The notes under the pieces: generated by a model | Databases searched by the model: none | The model's input: the letters and a program-made list of their open reading frames with translations, nothing else | Told to the model about the DNA's origin: nothing | NCBI GenBank assembly: GCA_025350105.1 | Contig: JANXYJ010000147.1 | Coordinates: 1-64,000, forward strand | Reading direction: 5' to 3' | Origin: Terriglobia bacterium | Lineage (GTDB): Bacteria > Acidobacteriota > Terriglobia > Bryobacterales > Bryobacteraceae | DNA length: 64,000 nt | Part shown: positions 1 to 9,726 of the stretch, piece after piece | How positions within the stretch are numbered: the first letter of the stretch is position 1 | Layout: every line of letters begins with the position of its first letter | Translations under genes and position numbers: made by a program

Positions 1-20
1 GCGCTTCTGCGCAGAAGCGC
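1..20. repeat. Perfect 20-bp palindrome at the window edge
   Basis: The first 20 bases are their own reverse complement (gcgcttctgc followed by gcagaagcgc). It lies about 90 bp past the stop of the leftmost minus-strand gene, with no T-run, so it could be a terminator stem or a REP-like element. What lies to the left cannot be seen. Confidence 0.5.
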
Positions 21-111
21 GAGGCCCTTCGGTTGCCACATGGCCCATGATTGGCTACGATTTTCACCTCGAAGCTGGGATTGACCTCGGCAATCAAAAT
101 TCCGCCGGATG

Positions 112-1267
112 TTATGGCAGCCCAATCGCGGTTAAAGTGCCCGTGATCGTTCCTTGAATGTTCCCGTTGGGTCCCGGGAAGGTAAGACTCCCAGTGGCCT
201 GGCTTCCTTGGGTCGCAGCGCTCACCGTGAGGGTCAAGGTGGCTGAGTTTATTGGAACGAGGGTCCCTGCGTTTGTGTACAGACTCGCAATCGTCGCACC
301 GCTAAACACTATCGTGTTGCCTGACCCAGTGGGGACGGTGCCATTATAGCCGAGGATAATGGAAACTGGGTACGTCACTGATAGTTGGCTAAGCACCAAG
401 AGGTAGCTAGTGCCACTCGAAGGTGCAGCTTGTATCTCTATCATAATGGCTTGGCCGCCGATGTTCATCGTTCCGTCAATGACGAAAATCTTTCCCAATA
501 AGGATGGGGAACCACCACCTCCCCCAATAATCGGTGCACCCGTCTGCGAATAAATTGGCGACGAGGTCAGCGCCAGCGTAGGATTAAAGCGCAATGATGC
601 AATCGCCAGCGTGCCGCTGGTCACATAGAATTCCAGCAGTCCCCGATGATTCGCCGTCGCCGGCAGTTGCGGGCCTGTAGTAAACGCCAATTGCCCGTTG
701 GCAGGAAGGGCTGGGCAGCGTGGCCGTTGTGACAGTGCCACCGTCGGTCTTGATATTCACGTTTACCGTTTCCGCCGTGGCGTTCGGGTTCGCGATGGCC
801 ATGCTGGTGACGAAACTGTTGGTATTGTCAAAGGGCACAAGAATTCGGGTGGCGGGCGCGGTGGCGTCTGAGGTGCCGTCTTGATCGGGGCGGCCGTTGT
901 AGGATTCGTAAGTATAAATCGCGGTGCCCACCACGCCCGTGCCGGTCAATAGTCCCCAACCCTGCGACAGCGCGGCCGCGGTCCCGGGAGTGTGCAAGAA
1001 AATCGTCCCACCTGCGGCGATGGGCATATTTTGGGTGTTGCTGGTTTCAAGAAAAGGGGGACTCCACGGGACGGTGGCACCACTGGTGCTGTCCTGATGA
1101 AAGGTCAGGCTGGCGGTTGAGGCGGTAGCAGTTGTGTTGGTGAGTACGATAGCCGTGCGCCAATTTGATCCGTCCGCGATTTGCGACATAATCAACTGCG
1201 CTGGACAGGATGCGGCCAGGGTTAGAAATCCTACCGAATAGATAAAAGCGCGCGTTATGTTGAGCAT
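112..1267 (-). pseudogene. Secreted hypothetical protein gene with an internal frameshift
   Basis: Two overlapping minus-strand frames read as one protein. The first (start at 1267, with a GGAGG ribosome site just upstream) has a signal peptide ending near SCPAQ, then a beta-rich Ser/Thr/Ala domain with GSNWRTAIVLTN and FDNTNSFVTSMAIANPN. Near TVTTATLP it leaves frame, and the neighbouring frame resumes smoothly with ALPANGQLAFTTG and continues to a stop at 112. The shift falls around positions 700-725. The joined product would be about 380 residues and exported. Strings like this are frequent in Acidobacteria secreted proteins, and the gene at 19380-20390 has a similar style. Whether the shift is real or a base-call error cannot be decided here. 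The function is unknown. Confidence 0.7.
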
Positions 1268-1302
1268 GACGGCCTCCGTAAGCTAAAGACAGAATTTCCA
1301 TA

Positions 1303-1330
1303 AGTATATACGAAAGCAGCAAATTCACAA
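1303..1330 (-). promoter_or_regulatory. Candidate sigma70 promoter of the frameshifted secreted-protein gene
   Basis: On the minus strand TTGTGA (1325-1330) and TATACT (1303-1308) are 16 bp apart, giving a leader of about 29 nt before the ATG at 1267. The -10 lies within a 14-mer, ATATACTTATGGAA, that recurs upstream of the secreted-protein gene at 26717-27490. Confidence 0.45.
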
Positions 1331-1334
1331 GGCC

Positions 1335-2099
1335 CTATTTCTTAAGAAACAAACTGGCCGCCATGGCGAAGCCTACCAGTACCACAATTCTTCGCACGGC
1401 CGTGCGGCCGATCTTGCGGGCGAGTCCCGCTCCGAAGTAGCCTCCGAGAATAGATCCCACCGCCATCACGCCAACGTCGGGCCAGTAGACCATGCGGTGG
1501 AACATGAAATACAGCGCCGCCACGAAATTGATAATCCCTCCCAGAATGGTTTTAAATCCGTTCATCTGATGAATATCGGTCAAGCCTAAAATGCTGAGTG
1601 CCGCCAGCATCATGATGCCGATGCCGGCTCCGAAGTATCCGCCGTACATGCCCACGGCGAACTGAAAGAACATGGCTCCGATGAACCAGGTGGACGAGGC
1701 ATGGGCCTCCGGGTGAGATGTTTTCAGCAGCTTTTGAATCGGGTCCTGCGCCATGAAGAGCAGCGTTGCAAACAGAATGAGATACGGAACCAGACGATCA
1801 AAAACACTGGAAGGAGTCAGCCGCAGCAGCAGTGCGCCCACGAAGCCTCCCAAAATGCTGGGCACTGCCAGGGCCAGCAGGCGGCGGTTCAGCGATTGCA
1901 GTTCGCGCCGGTAGCCGAAGACTCCGCCCAAGGTAAACGGCCAGAGGGCTACGGTGCTGGTGGCGTTGGCGGTGATGGAGTTCAGGCCCAGCCAGCGCAA
2001 AACAGGAAAGGTTAACAATGTTCCGCCGCCGGCGATGGAGTTGATCAGTCCGGCGGCCAAGCCGGTGGCGAAGGAAATAGCCGCGTGAAGAAAGTCCAT
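1335..2099 (-). CDS. TauE/SafE family membrane permease
   Basis: A 254-residue polytopic inner-membrane protein of the TauE/SafE (DUF81) family, whose members are thought to export sulfite or other small organic anions. The substrate here is unknown. The N-terminal segment carries the family's GLINSIAGGGTLLTFP signature and a second repeat has GYFGAGIGIMM. Hydrophobic stretches fit about eight membrane helices. The ORF could open 22 codons earlier at 2165, but the ATG at 2099 is preferred because the extension (Pro/Gly/Ser-rich) is not membrane-like and overlaps the start region of the divergent gene. The gene lies just upstream of the frameshifted secreted-protein gene, which has its own promoter candidate. 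Confidence 0.88.
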   Translation of the reverse strand: MDFLHAAISFATGLAAGLINSIAGGGTLLTFPVLRWLGLNSITANATSTVALWPFTLGGVFGYRRELQSLNRRLLALAVPSILGGFVGALLLRLTPSSVFDRLVPYLILFATLLFMAQDPIQKLLKTSHPEAHASSTWFIGAMFFQFAVGMYGGYFGAGIGIMMLAALSILGLTDIHQMNGFKTILGGIINFVAALYFMFHRMVYWPDVGVMAVGSILGGYFGAGLARKIGRTAVRRIVVLVGFAMAASLFLKK

Positions 2100-2188
2100 G
2101 GAAAACCCGGATCTTTCATCATAGTGCGTGCTGCCTGATAACCAACCACCGCCGGGCGGCGTCATGCTAATTGTTGCGAGGAATTTCT

Positions 2189-3079
2189 ATGCTGCAAAAT
2201 GAGCTGTTGACGCGAAGGACGATCCTGCGAAGCGTATTCAGCGCTCCCCTGCTTGCTGCGGTTCCGGCGTTTGCCGGCAGCAAGGAATTCTGGGAAGCCA
2301 AGGCTTCCACGGATTGGAACGCGGATGAAATCGATCGCATGTTGACCAAATCGCCGTGGGCCAAGGAGGCGTCGGTCTCCTTCAATGGCGGACCGGGAGG
2401 ATACGGCGGCAATCGCGGCGGCGGTGGTGGCGGCGGGCGCAGAAGCGGTGGCATTGGATTTCCGGGCGGCGGCGGTGGCATCGGCTTCCCCGGTGGCGGA
2501 GGCGGTGGTTACCCGGGCGGCGGACGCACCGGCGGTGGCGGCTACCCGAGTGGTGGTGGTTATCCGAGAGGCGACGACGGCCGGCAGAACTACCGCGCGA
2601 CGGTGCGTTGGGAATCCGCGCTGCCGATTCAGCAGGCGCTGCATTTGCATCCGGAAGACGGCAAACCCGATCCGGAATTCGCCAAATATTACGTGATTCA
2701 AGTGCTGGGCGATTTGCCGGACTTCGGTGCGCGGCGCAGACGCAAGAGCGACAACGATGATGACAGCTCCCCACCACGCCGCAGCGACACGAATAGAAGA
2801 GATGATGAGGACGAAGATGCCCAGAACGAACGGCGTTTGGAAATGTTCAAGCAGTACACCAAGATTGAACTGCATGACCGTTCTCTGCGGCTGGAAAAAG
2901 TGGAGCAAGGCTCGCGCACCAGTTCGCGCGGGCCGGGAACGCTGTTCTATTTTTCGCGCATGGACGATCTTTCGCTGGATGACAAACAGCTGACCTTCAT
3001 CACCAAGATGGGGCCGGTGGAGATCAAAGCCAAGTTCGTGCCCAAGGAAATGGTTTACCACGGCAAATTGGCCGTGTAG
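2189..3079 (+). CDS. Secreted glycine-rich hypothetical protein
   Basis: A 296-residue protein with a hydrophobic export segment (SAPLLAAVPAFAG). It has four parts: a short conserved-looking block DWNADEIDRMLTKSPWAKEA, a long Gly-rich tract of about 65 residues (GGGGG, PGGGG repeats), a folded-looking middle (QALHLHPEDGKPDPEFAKYY), and a highly charged Arg/Asp/Glu linker followed by a beta-rich C-terminus (FYFSRMDDLSLDDKQL). Blocks like DW..DE...ML..SPWAK occur in secreted Acidobacteria proteins of unknown role. The ATG at 2189 is chosen because a GCGAGGA ribosome site precedes it. A TTG six codons upstream is possible. It is divergent from the TauE gene and 9 bp before the alkyltransferase, so the two may be co-transcribed. 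No function assigned. Confidence 0.8.
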   Translation: MLQNELLTRRTILRSVFSAPLLAAVPAFAGSKEFWEAKASTDWNADEIDRMLTKSPWAKEASVSFNGGPGGYGGNRGGGGGGGRRSGGIGFPGGGGGIGFPGGGGGGYPGGGRTGGGGYPSGGGYPRGDDGRQNYRATVRWESALPIQQALHLHPEDGKPDPEFAKYYVIQVLGDLPDFGARRRRKSDNDDDSSPPRRSDTNRRDDEDEDAQNERRLEMFKQYTKIELHDRSLRLEKVEQGSRTSSRGPGTLFYFSRMDDLSLDDKQLTFITKMGPVEIKAKFVPKEMVYHGKLAV

Positions 3080-3088
3080 AATTACCGT

Positions 3089-3574
3089 TTGAACTACGTT
3101 TACCTGCAAACACCCATTGGACCGCTGCTGCTGGCGGGGAACGACGATGCGCTGGTGACCATTCGGTTTGCCGACAACGGACAACCGGCGCCGGTGGAAG
3201 CGGATTGGGTGCCGACGGCCACTCCCGTGTTGGACCAAGCCGTCCGCCAACTGGCTGAATATTTCGTGGGGCAACGCCAGCACTTTGATTTGCCGTTGGC
3301 TCCGCAGGGCACGCCGTTTCAGCGCGCGGTCTGGCGGCACTTGCAGGAAATTCCATACGGCGAAAAAATCTCTTACGGGGAATTGGCGCGGCGCGTGGGA
3401 AATCCCAAGGCCTCGCGCGCCGTGGGTGCGGCGAACGGAGCGAATCCCTTGCCCATCGTTGTGCCGTGCCATCGCGTGATTGGCGCGAACGGATCGCTGA
3501 CCGGCTTCGGCGGCGGATTGCCGGTGAAGAAAATGCTGCTGGCGCTGGAACACAGGTTGCCGCTCATAGGATAG
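3089..3574 (+). CDS. ogt: Methylated-DNA--protein-cysteine S-methyltransferase
   Basis: A 161-residue suicide DNA-repair protein that transfers alkyl groups from O6-alkylguanine or O4-alkylthymine to its own cysteine. The active-site motif PCHRVIG is present with Cys127. The helix-turn-helix DNA-binding segment ([28 protein letters not shown]) and the Asn/Gly-rich hinge before the active site ([13 protein letters not shown]) are intact. The length fits the single-domain Ogt type without an Ada regulatory half. Translation appears to start at a TTG (3089) nine bases after the previous stop, with a weak ribosome site, which suggests read-on from the upstream gene. Confidence 0.95.
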   Translation: MNYVYLQTPIGPLLLAGNDDALVTIRFADNGQPAPVEADWVPTATPVLDQAVRQLAEYFVGQRQHFDLPLAPQGTPFQRAVWRHLQEIPYGEKISYGELARRVGNPKASRAVGAANGANPLPIVVPCHRVIGANGSLTGFGGGLPVKKMLLALEHRLPLIG

Positions 3575-3630
3575 AATGGCGTCACTCGACCTCACCCATC
3601 GTCGTCCACAAAATAGAGGAACACAGCATC

Positions 3631-4944
3631 ATGGCCGCGCCGCAAACCACTCTTTCGCCTCCCGGAACCACCAACACAAGCCCCGCGTTTAACCGTTGGA
3701 TCATTCCCCTGGGCGCGGTGGCCGTGCATATTTGCATCGGTTCGGTGTATGCGTGGAGCACCTTCAATCGCCCTATTCAGTCGCTGTTTCCGAATTCGCC
3801 GTGGTGGTTCAGCCCACCCTATATCACGTTCACAACGGCTTTGATGCTGCTGGGATTGAGCGCCGCGTTCGGCGGCCCATGGGTGGAGCGCCGCGGTCCA
3901 CGCGTGGCTGCCACCGCCGCTGCGCTGTTCTTCGGCGCAGGGTTACTGGTGGGCGGTATTGGTTTAGCACTGCACCAATCGGTACTGGTGTTCCTGGGTA
4001 TGGGCGTGATTGGCGGTATCGGATGCGGGTTGGGCTACATTGCGCCGGTCAGCACACTGGTGAAATGGTTTCCCGATCGCCGCGGGATGGCCACGGGCAT
4101 GGCGATTATGGGCTTCGGCGGTGGAGCGTTCCTGGCCGGTTACTTGAATGTATTTTTCATGAACCGGTTGGGAGTCGCGCGCACCGTGATATCGCTGGGC
4201 GTGGTGTATCTGATAGTGATGCTGATCGGCGCGCGCATTTTGCGCCGTCCTCCGGAGGGCTGGAAACCGGCAGGCTGGGAACCGGACATCGAAACCAAGA
4301 CCAACATCACAACCCACTTCACGCGCGATCAGGCTTTGCGCACACCGCAGTTTTATCTTTTGTGGGGCATGTTGTTCATCAACGTGACGGCGGGGATTGG
4401 CATTCTGGCGCAGGCTTCACCCATGATGCAGGATCTGTTCCAGAAGACACCGCTGGCCGCCGCCGCGGTGGTTTCGGTGATCAGTCTTTTTAACGCCAGT
4501 GGCCGCTTTTTCTGGGCGTCATCGTCGGATTACATCGGCCGGCGCAATACGTATATTGTTTTTTTCCTGGCCCAGGTGGTTCTATTTCTGTTGATTCCCA
4601 GCTTCGCGGCGCAGGGCAACTGGCTGCTCTTTGAGGCCAGCCTGTTCATCGTCTTTACGATGTACGGCGGCGGCTTTGCGGCCATTCCCGCGTTTCTCGC
4701 CGATCTCTTCGGGACCGATAACGTCGGCGCGATTCACGGCGCGCTGCTTACGGCCTGGAGCGCGGCGGCGGTGGTGGGTCCGGTGATCATCACCGAACTA
4801 TCCAACCGCGCCAAGGCTGGCCTTGCGCCGGGCGCCAGCAAAATTCATATTTACGATGTGCCCTTGCAGGTGCTGGCGTCGCTGTTGGCCATTGGCTTCC
4901 TCATCACACTGTTCGTCCGCAAGCCGAAACAGCCTGTTACTTAA
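3631..4944 (+). CDS. OxlT-like (OFA family) MFS transporter
   Basis: A 437-residue major facilitator protein of the oxalate:formate antiporter type. The first membrane helix holds the family-typical VHICIGSVYAWSTF, and the loop between helices 2 and 3 has ERRGPR. The central loop WFPDRRGMATGMAIMGFG matches the MFS signature, and twelve hydrophobic segments are apparent. Known relatives exchange oxalate for formate or carry other small monocarboxylates. No oxalate genes are nearby, so the substrate is open. The start at 3631 has AGAGGA ten bases upstream. Its stop overlaps that of the convergent tamB by 8 bp, leaving no room for a separate terminator. Confidence 0.9.
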   Translation: MAAPQTTLSPPGTTNTSPAFNRWIIPLGAVAVHICIGSVYAWSTFNRPIQSLFPNSPWWFSPPYITFTTALMLLGLSAAFGGPWVERRGPRVAATAAALFFGAGLLVGGIGLALHQSVLVFLGMGVIGGIGCGLGYIAPVSTLVKWFPDRRGMATGMAIMGFGGGAFLAGYLNVFFMNRLGVARTVISLGVVYLIVMLIGARILRRPPEGWKPAGWEPDIETKTNITTHFTRDQALRTPQFYLLWGMLFINVTAGIGILAQASPMMQDLFQKTPLAAAAVVSVISLFNASGRFFWASSSDYIGRRNTYIVFFLAQVVLFLLIPSFAAQGNWLLFEASLFIVFTMYGGGFAAIPAFLADLFGTDNVGAIHGALLTAWSAAAVVGPVIITELSNRAKAGLAPGASKIHIYDVPLQVLASLLAIGFLITLFVRKPKQPVT

Positions 4945-7900
4945 AGCGCTTGCGGTACTGAAAATCGATGCCGAATAATCCGTTGGCATCGCGCACCGCC
5001 ACGGCGGACCATTGCGGATTCAAATCCCACTGCAAGCGCACAATCTGTTCCTGCGTGCGGTTCAGGTTGGTCGTATAGGTGAGCGTTACATCGCGCGAGA
5101 CCTGTTGTTCCAGAGTCAACCGCGCGGAGGGCAAGGTATCTACGCCGGTCACCGTAGGATCGATCTTTACTCGGCTGCTGCCAAAGAAACGCTGCAGGCG
5201 GTTCGACAATTGCTCGGAAACCGCTTGCCCCAGCAATCCGCCGGCATCGCCAAAGCCGGTGGTTGTAGTGGCGGCAAGCTGCGAATTCTGCGACAGCGCC
5301 GTCGGGTCGCGCCCCACCGCCAGCAGCGAAATGATTTCGCGCGATTGCAACGGCGGGTCGGAACTATAATTCACATTCAGCTTTTGCGGCGAGCCCGTCA
5401 CCGTAACACTGACCACGATGCCGCGCGCCTTGGTTTCCAGATCCAGGTCGAGCACTGGCTCAATCTTCACCGGATTCAAGAAGCGCACATCGCCGCGGTT
5501 CACCGTATAACGATTGCCGAACATCTGCACTTCGCCGGAGCTGGCCGAAACCGTTCCGGTAACCGAGGGCGCCAGCAGGGTTCCGCGCAGGCGCAGATCC
5601 ACTTCGGTTTGAATGTCGCGGGTGAGCGACGTTTCCAACTGAAACGTAGACCCGCTTTCCACATGCACGTCCAGGCGCATGCCGCGCAAATATTCATTCC
5701 CGTTGGGATCGCCCGCCGATGGCGCGGAGGCGTTGGCCAATACGTGTCCCAAGTCCGCGCCCTGCGTGACCGCGGCGCGATTCAGTGTAAGCGTTCCCGA
5801 TAACACACTGTTATCGCTAGGCCCGTTCAGCGCTAACTGCGCGCTGGCCGTCAGGCTGACGTCTTCGAGATAGCGTACGCGCACCTGCTTCGCTTCGCCC
5901 TGCAGGCGATACACCAGCGCTTGCCCAAATTCAAGCGAGCCCTTGATTGCCAGCTGGCCGCCGCCGGTTTCGGCCGTCAAGCGCTCAATGGTTGCGCGGT
6001 TGCGATCGAACACCAGCACGCCGTTGGCGTTGTCTACGCCATTGGGAACATCGGTCAAATACAGCGATGCGTTCATCAATTCCATGCGGCCGTTCACTGC
6101 TGGGTTGGCCAAAGATCCACGCACGTTGGCGGTGACCGAAGCCGCGCCGCGCGCCAGCAGATCCGGATTCAGCAGTTGCAAAATCGCCAGGTTCACGTTG
6201 CCTTTAATGTTGAAATCCGCGCCGGCGTTTTGGGTGAACGGCAAGACGCCTGTAGCTTCCAGATTAGTCTCGCGCGCGGTGAAATGCGCCGTCCGGAAGC
6301 GCGCTTCTTTCTCAGAAACCGCGACGACGATGGGACCACTGTTGCGCAACTGAATATCTTGCGCCGGCACGTCCAGTTTCAGCGCCTGCGTGGATTTGGG
6401 ATGAAACTCCAAGCCGTCCAGGGTCACCTCTGCTTGAAAATGGGCAGGCGAAGCCAATGCCATGGTCACCGTCGCGCCGCCCTCCACGTATCCGTCAAAA
6501 GGCGGCGCCTGGGGCCCCGGCCCGGGCGCGTTGGCCAACACCATAAGGTCGTGCACCGTCGCCACATTGATGCGCGAAAAATGCAGCGTGCCTCCACCCG
6601 GCATTCCTTTTTCGGCGAGCCTCCACTGGCCTTGGCCCTTCACTTCGGCGTCACGCAACTTTGCGTTGGTTTCGAGTGACAATACGTTTTGGGCGGTGTG
6701 GGCGGTCCAGTTCACTGTGCCCAGGGGCGCGCCGCGGAAGGTGATCGCGCTGGCGGCACCGCTGCCGCTTAGCGCTCGCCACGCCACCGATTGCGGCTGC
6801 ATGCGCATATCCGCAAGATGAAGATCGAAGTCGAATCCGCCGTCCAGTTTCGCGTCAGCCTCCGGCAAAGCGGCCTGCCATGCGCTGATCGCGCGCGCGG
6901 TTAAACTTTGCGCGTTGATGTGTCCGCGCACGTCGCCTTCGGTCCAAGCATTTTCGGGATGCGAGAACGTCCCCGAAAGATCCACTTTGCCGGCACCGAT
7001 GTCGGCTTCGCTTTCACGAACTTCGATGAGCTGTTGCGTGTAATGAACCCGCGCCCGCACTTTGTCCACCGCCTGCCCGCGGACCATCACTTTTACGGCA
7101 CTCAACGTCATCTCCGCTTCGGGACGATCCACGCGGCCGCTGATCCGCGCATTGCCGGAAACCACGCCCGTTACGGAGTCGGTAACACCTGCAAACTCCT
7201 TCAGCGTTTCAGAGAGCTGTATATTCGAAACGTCCAGATTAGCGTTCAGCTCGCCCGTGGCGAAATCGCCGTCGCTAGCGGCTACGGCGAACTTGCCCGT
7301 GATCAGGGTTGCTCCGCGAGACAAATTCAGATTCGCGATTTCGATGCCGCGCGCGTTTGCCTGTACTTCACCACTGAAGCGATCTACGGCATGACCTTGC
7401 ACCACCGAATTGCTCACCACCGCTTGGCCGCGGAATTGTAAATCATTCAGCGGCCCCACGACAGTTCCATTGGCCGACGCTTCACCATGCAGTTGGATTG
7501 GCAAGGTTTTCGGAACGGTCTTCGATAGCATAGCCATCGCCGGCCGCAAATCTTCCAGGTCCGTCGTGCGGGCACGGACATTCAGCAACTGCCCCAGCGT
7601 GCCCGATAAATTTATGCTGGTGGCAGGCGTGTTCACACGCGAATCGCCAAAGCTAACCGTCCCCGCGCTTTGGTCATAGCGGAAATCAATTTGTCCTTGA
7701 ATGCCGGATGCGCTGGGCGTTGCAGCATTTGGTGAAATGATGCTTGAAATTCGCAGCTTCGCGTCAGCGGAACCGAGCGTTGCGTCGGTGGTGAGAACTC
7801 CGCCGGCCGATCCGGTCCACGGCACCGTGGTAGCGGCCAACTGTTTGGCGGCCTCGCGAATATCGATGCCTTGAAAATTTCCTTCGGCGTGAAACCCACG

Positions 7901-9016
7901 CGGGCCGTTTGCTGAACGTTGCGAAAAGTTTGCCTTGCCGGCGAACTCGCCACCCATGGCTTCGCCGGAAATATCGTCGATGGAAATTTCGCGCTGGGTG
8001 ATCTGCATGGAGGCGGTCAACTCACTGCCGCTGATGTTGGTCTGCCCTGATTTGTAACTGAATTCCTTGGTGCTGCTTCGTCCGTTCAATGCGAAATCAA
8101 ACTTGCCATTCTTATCTACAAAAACCAATTGCAGATTACCGTCAAAGGCCGTGGTCCCATCCACGCGATGTTCGCTGGGCAGCGCGATCCACGCAGTCAA
8201 ATCCGGCGCGGCCACCATCGCCTTCACCGAAAACTTTCCGCTGGGCGAACGTAAGTTGGTGAAAGCCCCGGTTAAGTCAGCGCGCGAATGGCCCGCAGCC
8301 AAATGCAGGCGCGAAAACTGCGCGCGCTGCTCGTCCAGCGTAAAATCTGCGCCCAACGCCACACCCAGAGGCGCGGCGCCTCCCCACTGCAGTTGCACGC
8401 GTTGCGAGGAAAGCTGCCCCTGATAGTGCGCCGGCCGTCTTGCCCCCGCAGTTTGGCCGGGCACATAATCCATCACCAGATGCAGTTCATCGCCCAATAC
8501 GTTTAACGGCAGCACCCGTGAATCCACCTGCAGCGTTCCTCGCGTGATCTCGTAGTGCCCCACTGCAAGGTCCACCAGATTCTGCGCCCAGTCCTTGCCA
8601 CCCGCCGCAATCTTCGGCGCAGGCAAATTCGTCGAGCCATCGGCGTACACCACAATACGAATCGACGGCCGGTCCACGCGCAACGAGGCCAGATCTACAT
8701 GCCGCTGCAACGGCGACGTCATTCGTAATCCCAGCGTCACGGATTCCACGCGGGCCAGCGGTGCCTCGGTGGCGGTTTCTCTCCCGTGCAAAATCAGGGG
8801 CGATACCGTGGCGGTCAAATGGGTCCAATCGAAATTGAAATTGGCCAACTCCACCTGGCTGCCAGTGGCACTTTCCAGCTCACTGACAATGCGCGCGCGC
8901 ACCCGTTCGCGGAACCACCCGCTTTGTACCACCAGCACGCCAGCCAAACCCAGCACCACCGCCAGTAAAATGGCGGCGGCCAGAATTTGCAAGGCGATGT
9001 GGCGGGCTCGATTCAT
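4937..9016 (-). CDS. tamB: TamB-like translocation and assembly module protein (DUF490)
   Basis: A 1359-residue protein with one N-terminal membrane anchor (ALQILAAAILLAVVLGLAGVLVV) followed by a very long beta-rich periplasmic body, as in the AsmA-like TamB/YhdP lipid-transport family. The C-terminal 300 residues carry the conserved DUF490 pattern: SGEVQMFGNRYTVNRGDVRFL, then DLDLETKARGIVVSVTVTG, SDPPLQSREIISLLAVG, a typical linker and ending FGIDFQYRKRFK. Family members bridge inner and outer membranes and take part in phospholipid transport and outer-membrane protein assembly with an Omp85 partner. Here it is the last gene of an operon with an Omp85 protein and a SurA-like chaperone. The ATG at 9016 has an AGGAAA ribosome site, and an upstream extension to 9091 would run into the preceding gene. 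Confidence 0.92.
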   Translation of the reverse strand: MNRARHIALQILAAAILLAVVLGLAGVLVVQSGWFRERVRARIVSELESATGSQVELANFNFDWTHLTATVSPLILHGRETATEAPLARVESVTLGLRMTSPLQRHVDLASLRVDRPSIRIVVYADGSTNLPAPKIAAGGKDWAQNLVDLAVGHYEITRGTLQVDSRVLPLNVLGDELHLVMDYVPGQTAGARRPAHYQGQLSSQRVQLQWGGAAPLGVALGADFTLDEQRAQFSRLHLAAGHSRADLTGAFTNLRSPSGKFSVKAMVAAPDLTAWIALPSEHRVDGTTAFDGNLQLVFVDKNGKFDFALNGRSSTKEFSYKSGQTNISGSELTASMQITQREISIDDISGEAMGGEFAGKANFSQRSANGPRGFHAEGNFQGIDIREAAKQLAATTVPWTGSAGGVLTTDATLGSADAKLRISSIISPNAATPSASGIQGQIDFRYDQSAGTVSFGDSRVNTPATSINLSGTLGQLLNVRARTTDLEDLRPAMAMLSKTVPKTLPIQLHGEASANGTVVGPLNDLQFRGQAVVSNSVVQGHAVDRFSGEVQANARGIEIANLNLSRGATLITGKFAVAASDGDFATGELNANLDVSNIQLSETLKEFAGVTDSVTGVVSGNARISGRVDRPEAEMTLSAVKVMVRGQAVDKVRARVHYTQQLIEVRESEADIGAGKVDLSGTFSHPENAWTEGDVRGHINAQSLTARAISAWQAALPEADAKLDGGFDFDLHLADMRMQPQSVAWRALSGSGAASAITFRGAPLGTVNWTAHTAQNVLSLETNAKLRDAEVKGQGQWRLAEKGMPGGGTLHFSRINVATVHDLMVLANAPGPGPQAPPFDGYVEGGATVTMALASPAHFQAEVTLDGLEFHPKSTQALKLDVPAQDIQLRNSGPIVVAVSEKEARFRTAHFTARETNLEATGVLPFTQNAGADFNIKGNVNLAILQLLNPDLLARGAASVTANVRGSLANPAVNGRMELMNASLYLTDVPNGVDNANGVLVFDRNRATIERLTAETGGGQLAIKGSLEFGQALVYRLQGEAKQVRVRYLEDVSLTASAQLALNGPSDNSVLSGTLTLNRAAVTQGADLGHVLANASAPSAGDPNGNEYLRGMRLDVHVESGSTFQLETSLTRDIQTEVDLRLRGTLLAPSVTGTVSASSGEVQMFGNRYTVNRGDVRFLNPVKIEPVLDLDLETKARGIVVSVTVTGSPQKLNVNYSSDPPLQSREIISLLAVGRDPTALSQNSQLAATTTTGFGDAGGLLGQAVSEQLSNRLQRFFGSSRVKIDPTVTGVDTLPSARLTLEQQVSRDVTLTYTTNLNRTQEQIVRLQWDLNPQWSAVAVRDANGLFGIDFQYRKRFK

Positions 9017-9030
9017 TGGCTTTCCTGAGC

Positions 9031-9726
9031 TTACTGAAAAACGCTTTCGCGATACTGAATGTTTGCGCCCGCGCGGGCCGCCTCCAACCACCGGTCCATG
9101 GCTTGATTCAGCCGCTCGGCAAAAATCAACTGCTGTAACTGATCCTTACTCTTCTCAAACTCGTCGTCGTGTGTCAGCGGGCTTACCAGCGGGTTCGAAC
9201 TGGCCGTCGGTTCCGCTCCCAATCTGTTTCTCGCTTCCTTCACCAGCTTGTCGTATGCCGCGCGCAGATCCGCTTCGCTCACGTCCACTTCGGGATGAAA
9301 ACGGGTTTCGGTGTAGCGCAGAAGTTTTAGGCCGTTCAAAAAATGTTGGGTAAGCTCGGCTTCGCTCACTTGCGCTTGATCCAGCGCCGCTCGATATTCC
9401 AGGTTCGACCCATAGCGCGCACGAATCGGCGCCATCAGTGCGGCAGCTTCACTATCGCGCGCGGAAACAAGCGCGCGGGAAATCGCCGCGTCCTCCAGAA
9501 TCAGATACTGATCCACCAGGCGCGCCGCGGCGGTGCGTTTGGTGGCGGCGCTCAAATCCGCGGCAGCCATATCGATGAACGCCGTCACCCGCATTTCCGC
9601 CACAATCTCGCTTTCCGCAATCACGTGTCTGCCGATGGTCACCGCAATGCGGTCCAGCGTCGCGGCATTCGCCGGCAGGTCAGCCAACAGCGCCGCGCAA
9701 AACAGTATCGCCGCTCGCGTGAACAT
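9031..9726 (-). CDS. SurA-like periplasmic chaperone lacking a PPIase domain
   Basis: A 231-residue exported protein: signal peptide (AAILFCAALLADLPANA), then a helical SurA N-terminal-type domain that opens with the characteristic strand LDRIAVTIGRHVIAESEI and continues with VDQYLILEDA. A C-terminal helix follows (LNQAMDRWLEAARAGANIQY), which is where SurA returns to its chaperone fold. No parvulin domain is visible between them, so this is probably a holdase rather than an isomerase. Its ATG overlaps the stop of the Omp85 gene (ATGA at 9726), and tamB starts 14 bp later, so the three are very likely co-translated. The role proposed is delivery of unfolded outer-membrane clients to the Omp85 machine. 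Confidence 0.85.
   Translation of the reverse strand: MFTRAAILFCAALLADLPANAATLDRIAVTIGRHVIAESEIVAEMRVTAFIDMAAADLSAATKRTAAARLVDQYLILEDAAISRALVSARDSEAAALMAPIRARYGSNLEYRAALDQAQVSEAELTQHFLNGLKLLRYTETRFHPEVDVSEADLRAAYDKLVKEARNRLGAEPTASSNPLVSPLTHDDEFEKSKDQLQQLIFAERLNQAMDRWLEAARAGANIQYRESVFQ

Noticed and set aside
2162-3595. A 477-codon minus-strand open frame opposite the Gly-rich and ogt genes
   Set aside because: It is the antisense reading of strongly coding plus-strand genes, has Arg/Gln/Ala-heavy composition and no family match. The ogt active site on the other strand is decisive.
5012-5803. Plus-strand frames opposite tamB
   Set aside because: Shadow frames of a long minus-strand coding sequence with conserved DUF490 motifs.
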